Part shown: piece by piece, positions 1 to 12,100 of the stretch | Layout of the letters: each line of letters begins with the position of its first letter | Numbering within the stretch: position 1 is the first letter of the stretch | From: Sipunculus nudus | Taxonomy: Eukaryota; Annelida; Sipuncula; Golfingiida; Sipunculidae | Assembly: GCA_026874595.1 (NCBI GenBank) | Contig: CM049311.1 | Span: forward strand, 52,457,676 to 52,521,675 | DNA length: 64,000 nt | Direction of reading: 5' to 3' | The notes under the pieces: generated by a model | The model's input: the letters and a program-made list of their open reading frames with translations, nothing else | The model's database searches: none | What the model was told of the DNA's origin: nothing | Program-made: the position numbers and the translations under genes

Positions 1-730
1 GGGATGAAAAGCTTGGCTTAAAATGCAGCCATAATCTGTTTAAATAAGCGAGTCCTGTGACCTTAACCTTTGACCTCATGACCCCAAAATCATATAGGTT
101 CTTGCTTTAGTGATGGGCCATACATAAGTCAAGTTTGAAATCCATGTGTCAATACAACCTGGAGTTATCTTCTGAAAACAAATTTGTGTGGATGGATGAA
201 AGGACAGACAGAGACAAAGAGACAGACAGACAGACAGGGTGATAACTATATGGCATCCAGTTGTGATCAATAAAACACCAGGGTTTGGGACACTAGATGT
301 AATAACAGCTGAGAAACTGACATTATTGTTGTCATTTTATAGTAAAAAAATAGAAAATATTCGTTAAAATAACAAAAAATACAGGTGGCGCCACCATTTT
401 GTTCGGTAACTGACAAAACTAGTCATGGTCAATATTCAAGGCAAGATTCATGACAATCCATGTATTAATTAACAAGATATTGAAGGTTTTGTATTATATT
501 TTTGATTATTCTGGGGGGTACTTTCAAGCCCCATAGCTCGGAGGATATAGGTCACAGTGACCTAATTTCAGGTTTCCAAGGAGATTTTATATTGACCTCC
601 TTGGATGTTCACAAAGAAGTTTCTAGGACCAGCAGTTAAGATTTGTGCCCTGCTAACGGACGGCCGGACGACCAGAGGGACGACGGACAAAGCGCCATTC
701 CTATAGACTTACAGTCAACTGAGCTAAAAA
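1..730 (+). mobile_element. Right part of a DR1-rich Helitron-like element (left end outside)
   Basis: Homologous to 26043-27967. It shows the GACCTTGACCTTTGACCT-type blocks, a GACAGACAGACAG microsatellite (~215-236), the palindrome GGTGGCGCCACC (384-395), a second CGGA-type microsatellite (~655-690) and the terminal CAACTGAGCTAAAAA (716-730). Confidence 0.75.
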
Positions 731-1076
731 AGGAGTAAGTGCTCTGAAAAAAAGGGTAGCCTTCTATAAATTACAGAGTGCAAAACAGAGTGAAATAAGC
801 AACAATTCACAATTTTTTATCAAAGACTGAATAAGATGTGCTATGCATGCTATGTATGTGTATATATCATATCTCTTCCATTGTCCCCAAGTCTGAAACA
901 TTCAAAAAGCAAACCCCCTGCATAAAGATACCACATGTTGTGACACATGCTAGACATAAGCACACACACAAATTTGGAAGTGTCAAATTCTTGCTCTAAC
1001 TGGAATGTTAAAGCATGAGAGAAATATTATATCTCCAAATTATTTGGAAGAAAAAAAAATATAAAGAGAAGATAAA
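731..1076. other. SCAF gene or intron DNA, no feature seen
   Basis: AT-rich spacer between two elements; no exon or family repeat recognised. Confidence 0.4.
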
Positions 1077-2210
1077 CTAGGGACCCATGGGTCTCGACTC
1101 TCAGCTGGATTTGTCTATAAGGACAAGAGATTTTAAAGAGATTTTTCAGAATGACAGTCCTGTGACCTTAACCAATGACCTTGTGACCAAAAAATCTTAG
1201 AACTTTGATCCCTGGACCCTGAAAATCAAAATGAATTTACTTTAGTGGTGGGTCATTAATAAATCAAGTTTGAAGCCAATCTGTCATCAAAAGCAGATTT
1301 ATCATCCATAACCTAATTATTGAATGGGTCGACCATGTGACCCTGACCTTTGACCCTATGACTCCAAAATTGAATAGAATCTTCCCCTATTGGCAGGTTA
1401 GCAATATCTTGAAGATGGAAGGTTAAGGATGAAAAGTTTGGCTTGAAATGCATACACATATTTTTTTAAAAAGAAATGGGTCCTGTGACCTTGACCTTTG
1501 ACCACTGGACCCCAAAACCGACATGGTTCTTACTTTAGTGGTGAGCCATAAATAAGTTAAGTTTGAAACCAAAATGTCAAAATAAACTGGATTATCATCT
1601 GGAAATGAGTTTGTGAACAGATGACCCTGTGACCTTGACCTTTGATCTTGTGACCCCAAATTCATTTATGATCTCCCCATACTAGCAAGTCAGCTAAATG
1701 TGCAAGATGGAAAGTTTGGGATGAAAAGCTTTGCTTAAAATGCAGCCATAATCTTTTTAAATAAGTCCCCAGACCTTCACCTTTGACTTCATGACCCAAA
1801 AATCATACAGGGTCTTGCTTTAGTGGTAGGGCATATTTTAGGCAAGTTTGAAATCCAAGTGTCAATCCTACCTGTAGTTATCAACTGGAAACAAATTTGT
1901 GTGGATGGATGGATGGATGGACAGACAGATAACTAGACAGACAGACAGAGTGATAACTATAGGGCATCCACTTGTGATCAATAAACACACCAGGTTTTGG
2001 GATGCTTGATGCAATCACAGCTGAGAAACTTACATGATTGTTGTCATTTTATAGTAAAAAAAAATAGAAAAATATTTGTTTAAATTACAAAAAATACAGG
2101 TGGCGCCACCACTTTTCAGAAACTGACAAAAATAGTCATGGTCAATATTCAAGGCAAGATTCATGACAATCCATGCATTAAATATAAAAAATTGAAGGTT
2201 TTGTATCAAT

Positions 2211-5200
2211 TTTTAGCTCAGCTGACTGAAAGTCATCTGAGCTATAGCGATCACTCTTTGTCCGTCGTCCGTCTGTCCGTCCGTTAACCAGGCACAAATC
2301 GTAACCGCTGGACCTAGAACCTTGTAACTTGGGATTCTGAGAGGCCCATAAAAAATCTCCTTGGAAACCAGAAATTAGGTCTCTGTTACCCATATCCTTC
2401 GAGCTATGTGGCCCCAAAGTACCCCCCAGAAAAGTCAAAAATTTCATACAAAAACTTCAATATCTCATTAACTACTTGACTGATGGTCATGATTTTTGGC
2501 ATACATATTGATCATGAGATGTTACATCACTTCCTGCAGACTGGTGGCGCCACCTGTATTTTTCGATTTTTTTACGAATTTTTTTCTCTATTTTTGAGAC
2601 CTTTAAAAATGTGAACATCTGTTAACAAGGCACAAATCATAAAGACTGGACTTAGAATCTTAATTCTTGACACACTGAGAGGTCCATTGAAAATCTCCTT
2701 GGAAACCAGAAATTAGGTCTCTGTTACCCATATCCTTCGAGCTATGGGGCCCCAAAGTACCCCCCAGAATAGTAAAAAATTTCATACAAAAACTTCAATA
2801 TTTCAATAACTACATCACTGATGGTCTTCATTTTTGGCAAACATATTGATCATGAGATGTTCGATCAGTTCCTGCAGACTGGTGGCGCCACCTGTACTGT
2901 TTGATTTTTTACGATTTTTTCCTCTATTTTTGAGACCTTTGAGGATGCTGTCATCTGTTAGCGTGGCACAAATCGTAACGACTGGACCTAGAATCTTCAT
3001 TTTCGACACACTGAGAGACCTATGAAAAGTCTCCATGGAAACCAGAAATTAGGTCTCTGTTACCCATATCCTTCGAGCTATGGGGCCCAAAAATTACCCC
3101 CCAGAATAGTCAAAAATTTCATACAAAAACTTCAATATCTCATTAACTACATCACTGCTGGTCATGATTTTCGACATATATATCATGAGATGTTTCATCA
3201 GTTTGTGCAGACTGGTGGCGCCACCTGTATTTTTCAATGTTCACGAATTGTTTTCTCCATTTTTGAGACCTTTAAGGATGTAGTTATCTGTCAACAGGGT
3301 ACAAATCGTAACGACTGGACCTAGAATCTTCGTTCTTGACACACAGGGAGACCCATGATAAGTCTCCATGGAAACCTGAAATTTGGTCTCTGTTACCCAT
3401 ATCCTTTGAGCTATGGCACTCCAAAGTACAGCTCAGAATAATGGAAAATTTGATACAAAAGCTAAAGTATATGAACAACTAATGCAGAGATAACCATAAT
3501 TGTTTGCATGGATATTGATCATGGAGTGTTTCATAAGTTTCTGCAGACTGGTGGCACCACCTGTATTTGTTCGGTTTTTTTTACGAAATTTTTCTGTATT
3601 TTTGAGACCTTTAAAGATATGAACATCTGTTAACAGGGCACAAATCATAAAAACTGGACCAAGAATCTTCATTCTTGACACACAGGGAGACCCATGAAAA
3701 GTCTCCATGGAAACTTGAAATTAGGTCTCTGTTACCCATATTCTTTAAGCTGTATGGGTCCAAAATACCCCCCCCCCCCCCAGAATAATGGAAAATTTGA
3801 TACAAAAACTGCAGTATTTCAATAACTACAACACTGATGGTCATGATTTTCGGCATACATATTGATCATGAGCTGTTCCATCAGTTTCTGCAGACTGGAT
3901 GTGCCACCTCTATTTTTTTTCAAATTTTTACGAATTTTTTTCTTTTTTTTGAGACCTTTAAAGATGTGGTTATCTGTCAACAGGGTACAAATCGCAACAA
4001 TTGGACCTAGAATCTTCATTCTTGTCATGCAAGGAGGCCCATGAAAGGTGCCTGTGGAAACTTGAAATTAGGTCTCTGTTACCCATATCCTTCAAGCTAT
4101 AGGACTCCGAAGTATCCCTCAGAATAATGGACAATTTGATACAAAAACTGAAGTATCTGAACAACTAATGCAGAGATCACCATGATTTTTTGCATGGATA
4201 TTGACCATTAAGTGTTTTTATTAGTTTCTGCAGACTGGTGGAGCCACCTGTATTTTTGTATCCGCCAAAACGAAGTTTTGGACTAATGGACCGATTTTTC
4301 CCAAACTTACACCTATTATCGGGTCACATGTGAACTGGTGCCTAACCAATTTGCGTTGACCTCGGACCTTTCTTCTCTATCCAGTGTCCATTTGTGGGTC
4401 TGTTTCCACTCATAAACCCTCATATCTCGGGAACCGTTTGACCGATCAGGAAATAAAATTGATACAAACGTAGCCCTTGGATTGCTTTATAACATACACA
4501 AAAAATGGTGGCGCCACCTGTAACCATGTTTGCACAGTGTCCATCTGTTCATCTGCCTTGGGTTAAAATCACTCATATCTCTGCAGTGAATTGACTAATT
4601 CACCTGAAATTCGTCATGCGTATACATCCAGGATAGCTTTCTTGATTTTATGACAGGTGGCGCCACCTACGTTCACGTTCACGCTGATGACATCCAAGCT
4701 TATATCTTGGGAACCGTTTGACCGATCAGGAAATAAAATTTATACAAATGTAGCCCTTTGATAGCTCTGTAACATACACAAAAAATGGTGGCGCCACCTG
4801 TAACAATGTTTGCACAGCGTCTGTCTGTTAGTCTGCCTTGGCCTAAAATCACTCATTTCTCTGTAGTGGTTCGACATAACTGCCTAAAATTTTGCAGGTT
4901 TATACATCGTGGACAGCTTTCTTGATTTTATGACAGGTGGCGCCACCTACATTCTAGTTAACGCTGCACACATCCAAGCTCATATCTCAGGAACCATTTG
5001 ACCGATTGGGCCAAAATTGTGCATGTGTTTAGATCTCACATAGGTCTTTATCATACACAAAACTTGAGGGGTTACCTGCAAAGATTTTTGCACAGTGTTT
5101 GTCTGTCTGTCTGCCATGGGCAAAAAACGCTCATATACATGTAGTGGTTTGACTTTTCTGCCTAAAATTTTGCAGGTGTATACAACTTGGACAGCTTTCT

Positions 5201-5549
5201 GGATTTGTGGTAGGTGGCACAACCTACATACACATTTAGGCTGCAGACATCCATGCTTATATGCAACATACCTCACTCTATTTCCCCTTGCCACTCAATC
5301 CATGCCTCACTATCCGATTTTTGGCAGATACATGTAGTCACTTGTCGGTTACCCGTATTCTAGTTTTAAAAGTTTACACATTTTTCTCTATTTTTGAGAT
5401 ATATAAATACAGACTAAATCTTGGCCTGTTGGTTAATCTGTTTGATGCTTCAGTTGAATGGGTATATACTACCATTCTAATGATAAAATTTCCTTTTGCG
5501 AATCTCTTCCCAGTCAGCTGAGCGTCATGACCCATGGGTCACTTGTTTT
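2211..5549 (-). mobile_element. O-type element with tandem ~340-bp units, reverse orientation
   Basis: On the minus strand it begins AACAAGTGACCCATGGGTCA (near 5549) and ends AGTCAGCTGAGCTAAAAA (2211-2228). It carries a CGGA microsatellite (2258-2284) and five or six ~330-350-bp units, each with GGTGGCGCCACC and a CTGCAGAAACTGATGAAAC-like block. A T element (4258-5363) is nested in it. No coding capacity. Confidence 0.75.
4258..5363 (+). mobile_element. T element copy 1 (GTATCCGCC...CTAG)
   Basis: Starts GTATCCGCCAAAAC and ends with an imperfect hairpin plus CCGTATTCTAG. Three internal ~250-280-bp units each carry AACCGTTTGACCGATCAGGA-like and GGTGGCGCCACC blocks. The left flank ends in T and the right flank begins with T. 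Confidence 0.75.
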
Positions 5550-5726
5550 TTATTATTCTTGGGGGTACTTTCAAGCCCCATAGCTTGGAGGATATAGGTC
5601 AAATAGTCTAATTTCAGGTTTCCAAGGAATTTTTTTATTGACCTCCCTGGATAAAGAAGTTTCTAGGTCCAGCGGTTAGGATTTGTGCCATGCTAACGGA
5701 CAGCCAGACGGCCAGCTGAGCTTAAC

Positions 5727-5924
5727 AAGAGTGTCACATGACCTAAACGGATTGTGATGAAGGCAACCTGATGTTGCTTAAAGCTCCTGATAACAGTCAT
5801 CCATAGGCCCTAATGTAAGATTCTTTTTTCTTAAGAATGTTTTTAGTTCTTTTTTTATCAGCATTTAAGGTTCAACTGCCCCTTGTTAATGACCACATTC
5901 ACTGTGGTATGCATCAAGGCTTAC
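5727..5924. other. SCAF intron 8, start; no feature seen
   Basis: Intronic sequence immediately after the exon-8 donor; nothing recognised apart from T-rich runs. Confidence 0.5.
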
Positions 5925-6117
5925 CTCTGGTTCCTCTATGACCATGTTTGGTGGTGGGAGATGGGTGTTGGGAAGAATCATGTCTGGCGGGTGTTGCATG
6001 TGTCCTGGGTGTAAGCGGTTGTGGTCCTGGGGTATCAGTCCCATCTGTTCTGGTCTCTGTTCCATCACAGGCATACCAGGAGGTGGCACTCCAGGGTGAA
6101 GCATCAGCGCAGGGTGA
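5925..6117 (-). CDS. SCAF8: SCAF exon 8 (Pro/Met/His-rich segment)
   Basis: After completing a Ser codon it reads HPALMLHPGVPPPGMPVME and onward to NMVIEEPE, a low-complexity Pro/Met/His-rich stretch. The acceptor CCACAG ends at 6118, with a good branch-point match (TCTAAC) about 20 bases upstream although the pyrimidine tract is poor. Donor GTAAGC starts at 5924; the EPE ending resembles EPEVNLDD in vertebrate SCAF8. Further exons should follow left of the window. Confidence 0.85.
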
Positions 6118-9100
6118 CTGTGGACCATCATCATCATGTTAGACAGACATCAAATACAAAACACATGGAAGACAACAAATAACAGCACAACCTTACAGTT
6201 CATATATAGACATAAATACAACATCGTTATAACCCCACAGTTAAACAGACATCAAACACATAACATATGGAGGACAATAATTAACAGCACAACACAACTT
6301 TATATAGACGTAAATATACAATAGTATTGCCCTAAAGTGACACAGACATCAAATACACATAACATGCATGACAGAACATACAAATATAAAATATTCAAAT
6401 CAATAGCTAGTTCTCTTTATTAAGTATAAACTATCAGGACTGGGTGTCAGACTAAGGGGAATGGTTCACACAGATTGACAACCACGTCTAAGAAGTTGCA
6501 TATAAACTAAATAAAGAGGTATAATACAAATTTGAGACTATTTTCAGAGAGCAAGACATCATTTTGAAACAACATGTAATCATGGCTAAGTGACCATGGA
6601 TGACTACATCATGGTTAACCATGTGGTGAACATGTCAGTGCATGTAAATGAATCTTTAGAAATCCTAGCTTACGTCCACCAGTAAAACTGAAAGTTCAAA
6701 CGATGCAGCCACCAGGAAAAACAAAAGAGAGTAAATTTTTAAAATCTATCAGTGGTATAAAGAGTGTGAATAATTGTTGACCATGTAACTATTTTTGGTA
6801 CTGATACTTTTCTGAGCCTGGTCTTCTTGCATGGGATATTATACCTAAATATTTTGCTGGTTTCTATAAAGTGTTTCTCCATACCATCAATCAGAGTTGT
6901 CATTTCAAAACATTTATCATTAAACCTCAGATATAGTTAAGAAGAAAACTTTTGTCTTTCATGACAGAAAAAAAAGTCAAAACCAAAAAATATGTAATAA
7001 AATGGTGCTTTGTGTCCACACAGAATGAGCTTAAGAGCCTTGGATAGACGAAATTTAAAATTTGAAAATTTAGTAATGGACTCCATGGTATCTGGAATGC
7101 TTGACATTAGTGGTTAACCACTTGCCCAGGACAAGTAACCAACATAAATAATCATCTAAAGGCCTGAGTGTTTACATATCTTCAGTTGGCCTATTATCTT
7201 TCTTGGAAAAATGAAATGATACTGATAATACCAATTTGTTTAAACTTTTTATCTATCTGTTCAAAAAATTTAAAAAATGTACTTAAAGAGCAAACATTTG
7301 AACATGTTTATGGTCTCTCATTTGATAAAACATATAACAGGATCATGCAACTGATGCATAATGTTATTTCCAATACAAGTATTCTGTGGTGCTTTACATG
7401 AATTGAGAAGGGTAGATAAAGAGTATATGCAATGAATTATATTCCCTTATAATCTTTATACTCATTACATTACAATTACTTAAATGCCTCAGCAAACAAA
7501 TGTGTTTTAAGGGTCTTCTTGAATTCTTGAGTATTTTCAATCTGCTTGATCATTCTTTGAAGATTATTCCTATGTGTTGGGGCAAATAAACTGAAACTGT
7601 GATCTGCAAAAGTCTTAGCTCTTGTCTTTGGCACATGTAAAACAATACCATCAGTGTGACCTTAAATAATAATTAGATTTTTGTTTTACTTGCAACATAT
7701 TTTGAAAGTATACTGGTGCTTGTTTGTGTAGGCATTTATGTACAAGAGTGAGAATTTTAAACAAAATTCTAGACTGAATAGGAAGCCAATGCAAGGCTTT
7801 CAGTACATCTATACTGCTAACATTCTTATTACAATTCATATAATTTTCATATAGGGCAAGTTAAAGCAATGGTCCACTTTGGGAGGTACTTTCAAAAGTA
7901 AATGCCAAGCCCTGAATCCAATAATTTAGTAATTGTATCCGCCAAAACAGAGTTTTGCGGATACTATGTTTTCAGCTGCACGCCGCCGCCGCCGCCGCGT
8001 AGGTTTCCGGAGAACTCCTCCGTAACCGCTGGGCGGAATTTTACGAAACCCGGGATTATGTTCGGGTCACATGTGAACTGCTGCGCCCCGATTTTGTTTT
8101 GACCTCTGACCTTTCCTCTGCGCTCTGCGTCCGTTTGTGCAACTGTTTCCACACATAAACCCATATATCTCGGGAACCGTTTGACGGATCAGGACAATTT
8201 TTTTGCACAAATGTAGCCCATGGAGAGCTTTATAACATACACAAACAAGGGACCTATGGGTCACGACGCTCAGCTGTTATATATGATAAAAAATATTATT
8301 TAGAAATGAGGCACATGCTGGTTTTGTGTGGTAATAAATATAAGCTGTATTATGAGTTGTTGTTGTTTAGCTTATGTATGATTTTGATAGTACCTTTGGA
8401 GACAGGGAAGAGGATTGATTTCATTAATTTTATTAACAAATGGAGTACTACTGTCACACAGATTTTGACTTGGCCATATAACTTATAAGCAGAACATATA
8501 ATATAAGAGTTTAACTATTTATTAAAAAAATTACAAATATTGTCCCAAATATAATTTTTATTAAAAATAATAAGAGAATCATATGATTTTTTAAAATGAA
8601 ATATAACTGATATGATTATTAAAATAATATTAAAGAATATATTCATGAATGCATTCATGAATACATTTTGAAAGTATTTGCACAAGTATTCATATACTTT
8701 CATTTTTACCTGAATTCCCATTCTTTATGCAAGAAATTTTATAATGGAGTACATAATCATATTCGTATTTAAATACAATTACAAAGTATTCACACCATGT
8801 CTGGTATTTATTCAGTTTTCACCAAACAATGATGTTGAGAATCCAGAATATACAAAATTCACACATTTAAATAATGATCATAAGTACCTGGTTTTATGGC
8901 TTTTATTTATATTAAAAAATAACTGTAAAAAATTCATTTTGGACTAATTTCACATCAATGTACACACTAAGCACAGTAGGAATCTAGATTAATATTATCA
9001 ACTGCATCTTTGTCTATCATTAATTTCCTTCATATAATCCTTAATGATTAGTAATGAATAATATGATTTACTTCTTTATCATTAAAAATGAACTGAAAAA

Positions 9101-12100
9101 TGCCATAGGTGACTGCATGGTGTTATTTGGAATATGTGAAATTATACCCATCGATACAAGATTCTTATATCATCAGTAACTGCAAGTTAATTTCCTGTTA
9201 TTATAAACTAACAAATTCATTTTCTATTTTTCTTTAATTTGTTATTAAAAACCAATAAAAATTTATTAATTTATTGTTTATTGTTATGTTGTTGGTTAAA
9301 ACTACTAGATGAGGTGGGTTGAACACCTGGATCAACTGTGGCTGGCCATAAGCTGCCTGGATTCTCCCCTCAAGCGTGCATAATTTGATGAAAGGTCAAC
9401 AAGGTCAACATACAGGTGACTCAAGAGGGGCTGGAGAGAGCCAAAGTCTGACAGGGTCTCATAAAAAACATTAATAAAAGCTACAATATTTGGCAAATTT
9501 CTTTCAGCTTTCTAAACTAAAAAGCTGAAATCCTTATGTGTGCATGATATGAAAATTATATCAACAGTGCTCACGGGAAACAAACGTGCCATGGTCACAG
9601 TTGGGCAAAATTTAAGGTACTAATTTTATATTTATACTAATAACTTATAAAATTGGAAAAATTCAGAACTAATTTTGGGTATTCAATTGAATCTTGATTA
9701 AATAATGTTACATCCCTGACAAAAAAAATCTCTAGCTTCAGCAATGCCCTTGTTAAGGGAGTAAATATATTTCTTGATTTTTTACAAAGTGCATTATGTT
9801 TGGGCCCATAACTTAAAAAAAATACACAATACTGACATCATTTCTGGCATGTGCATAGTGAAAGTATAGAAAAATATGTATATTATATATGATCAAAGTC
9901 AGATCAGTGGTTTTGATATTAGGCAGTCTTAAAGTGTAACATTGGGTTTTAATGGAAAAATGAAGTTTTTCATTGATATCTCGAAGGAATTAAGTCCTAG
10001 TGACCAAATTCTTGGCATGGTAGGGGATTTTAGAGAAATCTAACTGTATGCCAAATTTAAGGAACTTAGAGCTGAAGCTCGGGAGCTGAGCTCTAGCAAA
10101 CTGCATAACACTAGCAATATGTGACATGGTGCTTGAAAACTTGAATAAAATCTACAATTTTTGTTCAACTGGTTTCAAATTTTTGGTGTTAACAGTTGAA
10201 ATGCTAACAAAAACATGCTGTGAAAATAAAATCCACAGCAGTTACAGCAAAAAAACGTGCCATGGTCAAAGTTGAGCAAAATTTAAGGTACCAATTTTTT
10301 ATTTTTGCTAATATTTTTAAAAATTTAAAAGATTTTGATCTAATTTTGGGTATACAATTTAATTTTGATTAATAAAAGTAATATTACTGGAAAAAAAGTG
10401 CTTAGCTTTAACAAGTTTTGTTTTAAGTGATAAAATTTCTTTCCTGATTATTTACAAAATGCATTATGTTTGGGCCCATAACTTTTTTAAATTAAATAAT
10501 ACAGACCTAATTTCTGGCATGTACATAGGAATTATATAGAGGATTATTTATAGGAAATATGAGGAAAAACAGATGAGTGGTTTTGATATTAGGCAGTCCT
10601 AAAGGTTGAAAATAGGTTTTTAATAAAAAATTGAGGTTTTCCTTAATTTCTCAAAGGGATGAAGTCGCAAAGACCCAGTTTTCCGCTTGGTAGGAGATCT
10701 TGGGGACATCTAACATTATGCTGAATTTTGGATTCCTAGGTCTTACGGTTTCAAAACGTGCCACATCTACAGACGGACGGACTGACGGACGGACGGACGG
10801 ACGGACAGACGGACGGACGACGGACAATGGACCACGACTATAGCTCAGATGACTTATAGTCAGCTGAGCTAAAAATGGTGGCGCCACCTGCAACCATGTT
10901 TGCACAGTGTCCATCTGTTCGTCTGCCTTGGGTTAAAATCACTCATATCTCTGCAGTGACTTGACTAATTCACCTGAAATTTGACATGCGTATACATCCT
11001 GGATAGCTTTTCTGATTTTGTGACAGGTGGCGCCACCTTCATTCACGTTTACGCTGCAGACATCCAAGCTATTATCTTGGGAACCGTTTGACCGATCAGG
11101 AAAATTTTTTTGCACAAATGTAGCCCTTGGAGAGCTTTATAACATACACAAAAAATGGTGGCGCCACCTGCAACCATGTTTGCACAGTGTCCATCTGTTT
11201 GTCTGCCTTGGGTTAAAATCACTCATATCTCTGCAGTGACTTGACTAATTCACCTGAAATTTGGCATGCCTATACATCCTGGATAGCTTTTCTGATTTTG
11301 TGACAGGTGGCGCCACCTACATTCACGTTTACGCTGCATACATCCAAGCTCATATCATGGGAACCGTTTGACCGATCAGGAAATTTTTTTTGCACAAATG
11401 TAGCCCTTGGAGAGCTTTATAACATACACAAAAAATAGTGGCGCCACCTGCAACCATGTTTGCACAGTGTCCATCTGTTCGTCTGCCTTGGGTTAAAATC
11501 ACTCATATCTCTGAAGTGACTTGACTAATTCACCTGAAATTTGACATGCGTATACATCCTGGATAGCTTTTCTGATTTTGTGACAGGTGGCGCCACCTAC
11601 ATTCACGTTTACGCTGCAGACATCCAAGCTATTATCTTGGGAACCGTTTGACCGATCAGGAAAATTTTTTTGCACAAATGTAGCCCTTGGAGAGCTTTAT
11701 AACATACACAAAAAATGGTGGCGCAACCTGCAACCATGTTTGCACAGTGTCCATCTGTTTGTCTGCCTTGGGTTAAAATCACTCATATCTCTGCAGTGAC
11801 TTGACTAATTCACCTGAAATTCGGCATGCCTATACATCCTGGATAGCTTTTCTGATTTTATGACAGGTGGCGCCACCTTCATTCACGTTTACGCTGCAGA
11901 CATCCAAGCTCATATCTCGAAAACCGTTTGACCGATCAGGAAAATTTTTTTGCACAAATGTAGCCCTTGAAAAGCTTTATAACATACGCAAAACTGGTGG
12001 CGCCACCTGCAGCCATTTTTGCACAGCTCCTGTCTGTTTGTCTGCCATGGGATAAAATCACTCGTATCTCGGCAGTGGTTTGACATATCTGGCTAAAATT

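Larger units (their letters stand above)
1077..5726 (+). mobile_element. DR1-rich Helitron-like element split by a nested reverse element
   Basis: Begins GGGACCCATGGGTCTCGAC, carries four TGACCTTTGACC-type blocks, and is interrupted at about 2210 by an inverted element that ends near 5549. It resumes with TATTCTTGGGGGTACTTTC and ends degenerately with GGCCAGCTGAGCTTAA. The unfilled paralogous site is visible at 483-520 and 27724-27765. Confidence 0.75.

Noticed and set aside
11027-12055. Repeated open frames beginning MAPPTFTFTLQTSK, also at 47451-47943 on the minus strand
   Set aside because: They are one frame of the 280-bp T-element unit; the start codon is not conserved in function and units have frame breaks. 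No protein family is recognisable.
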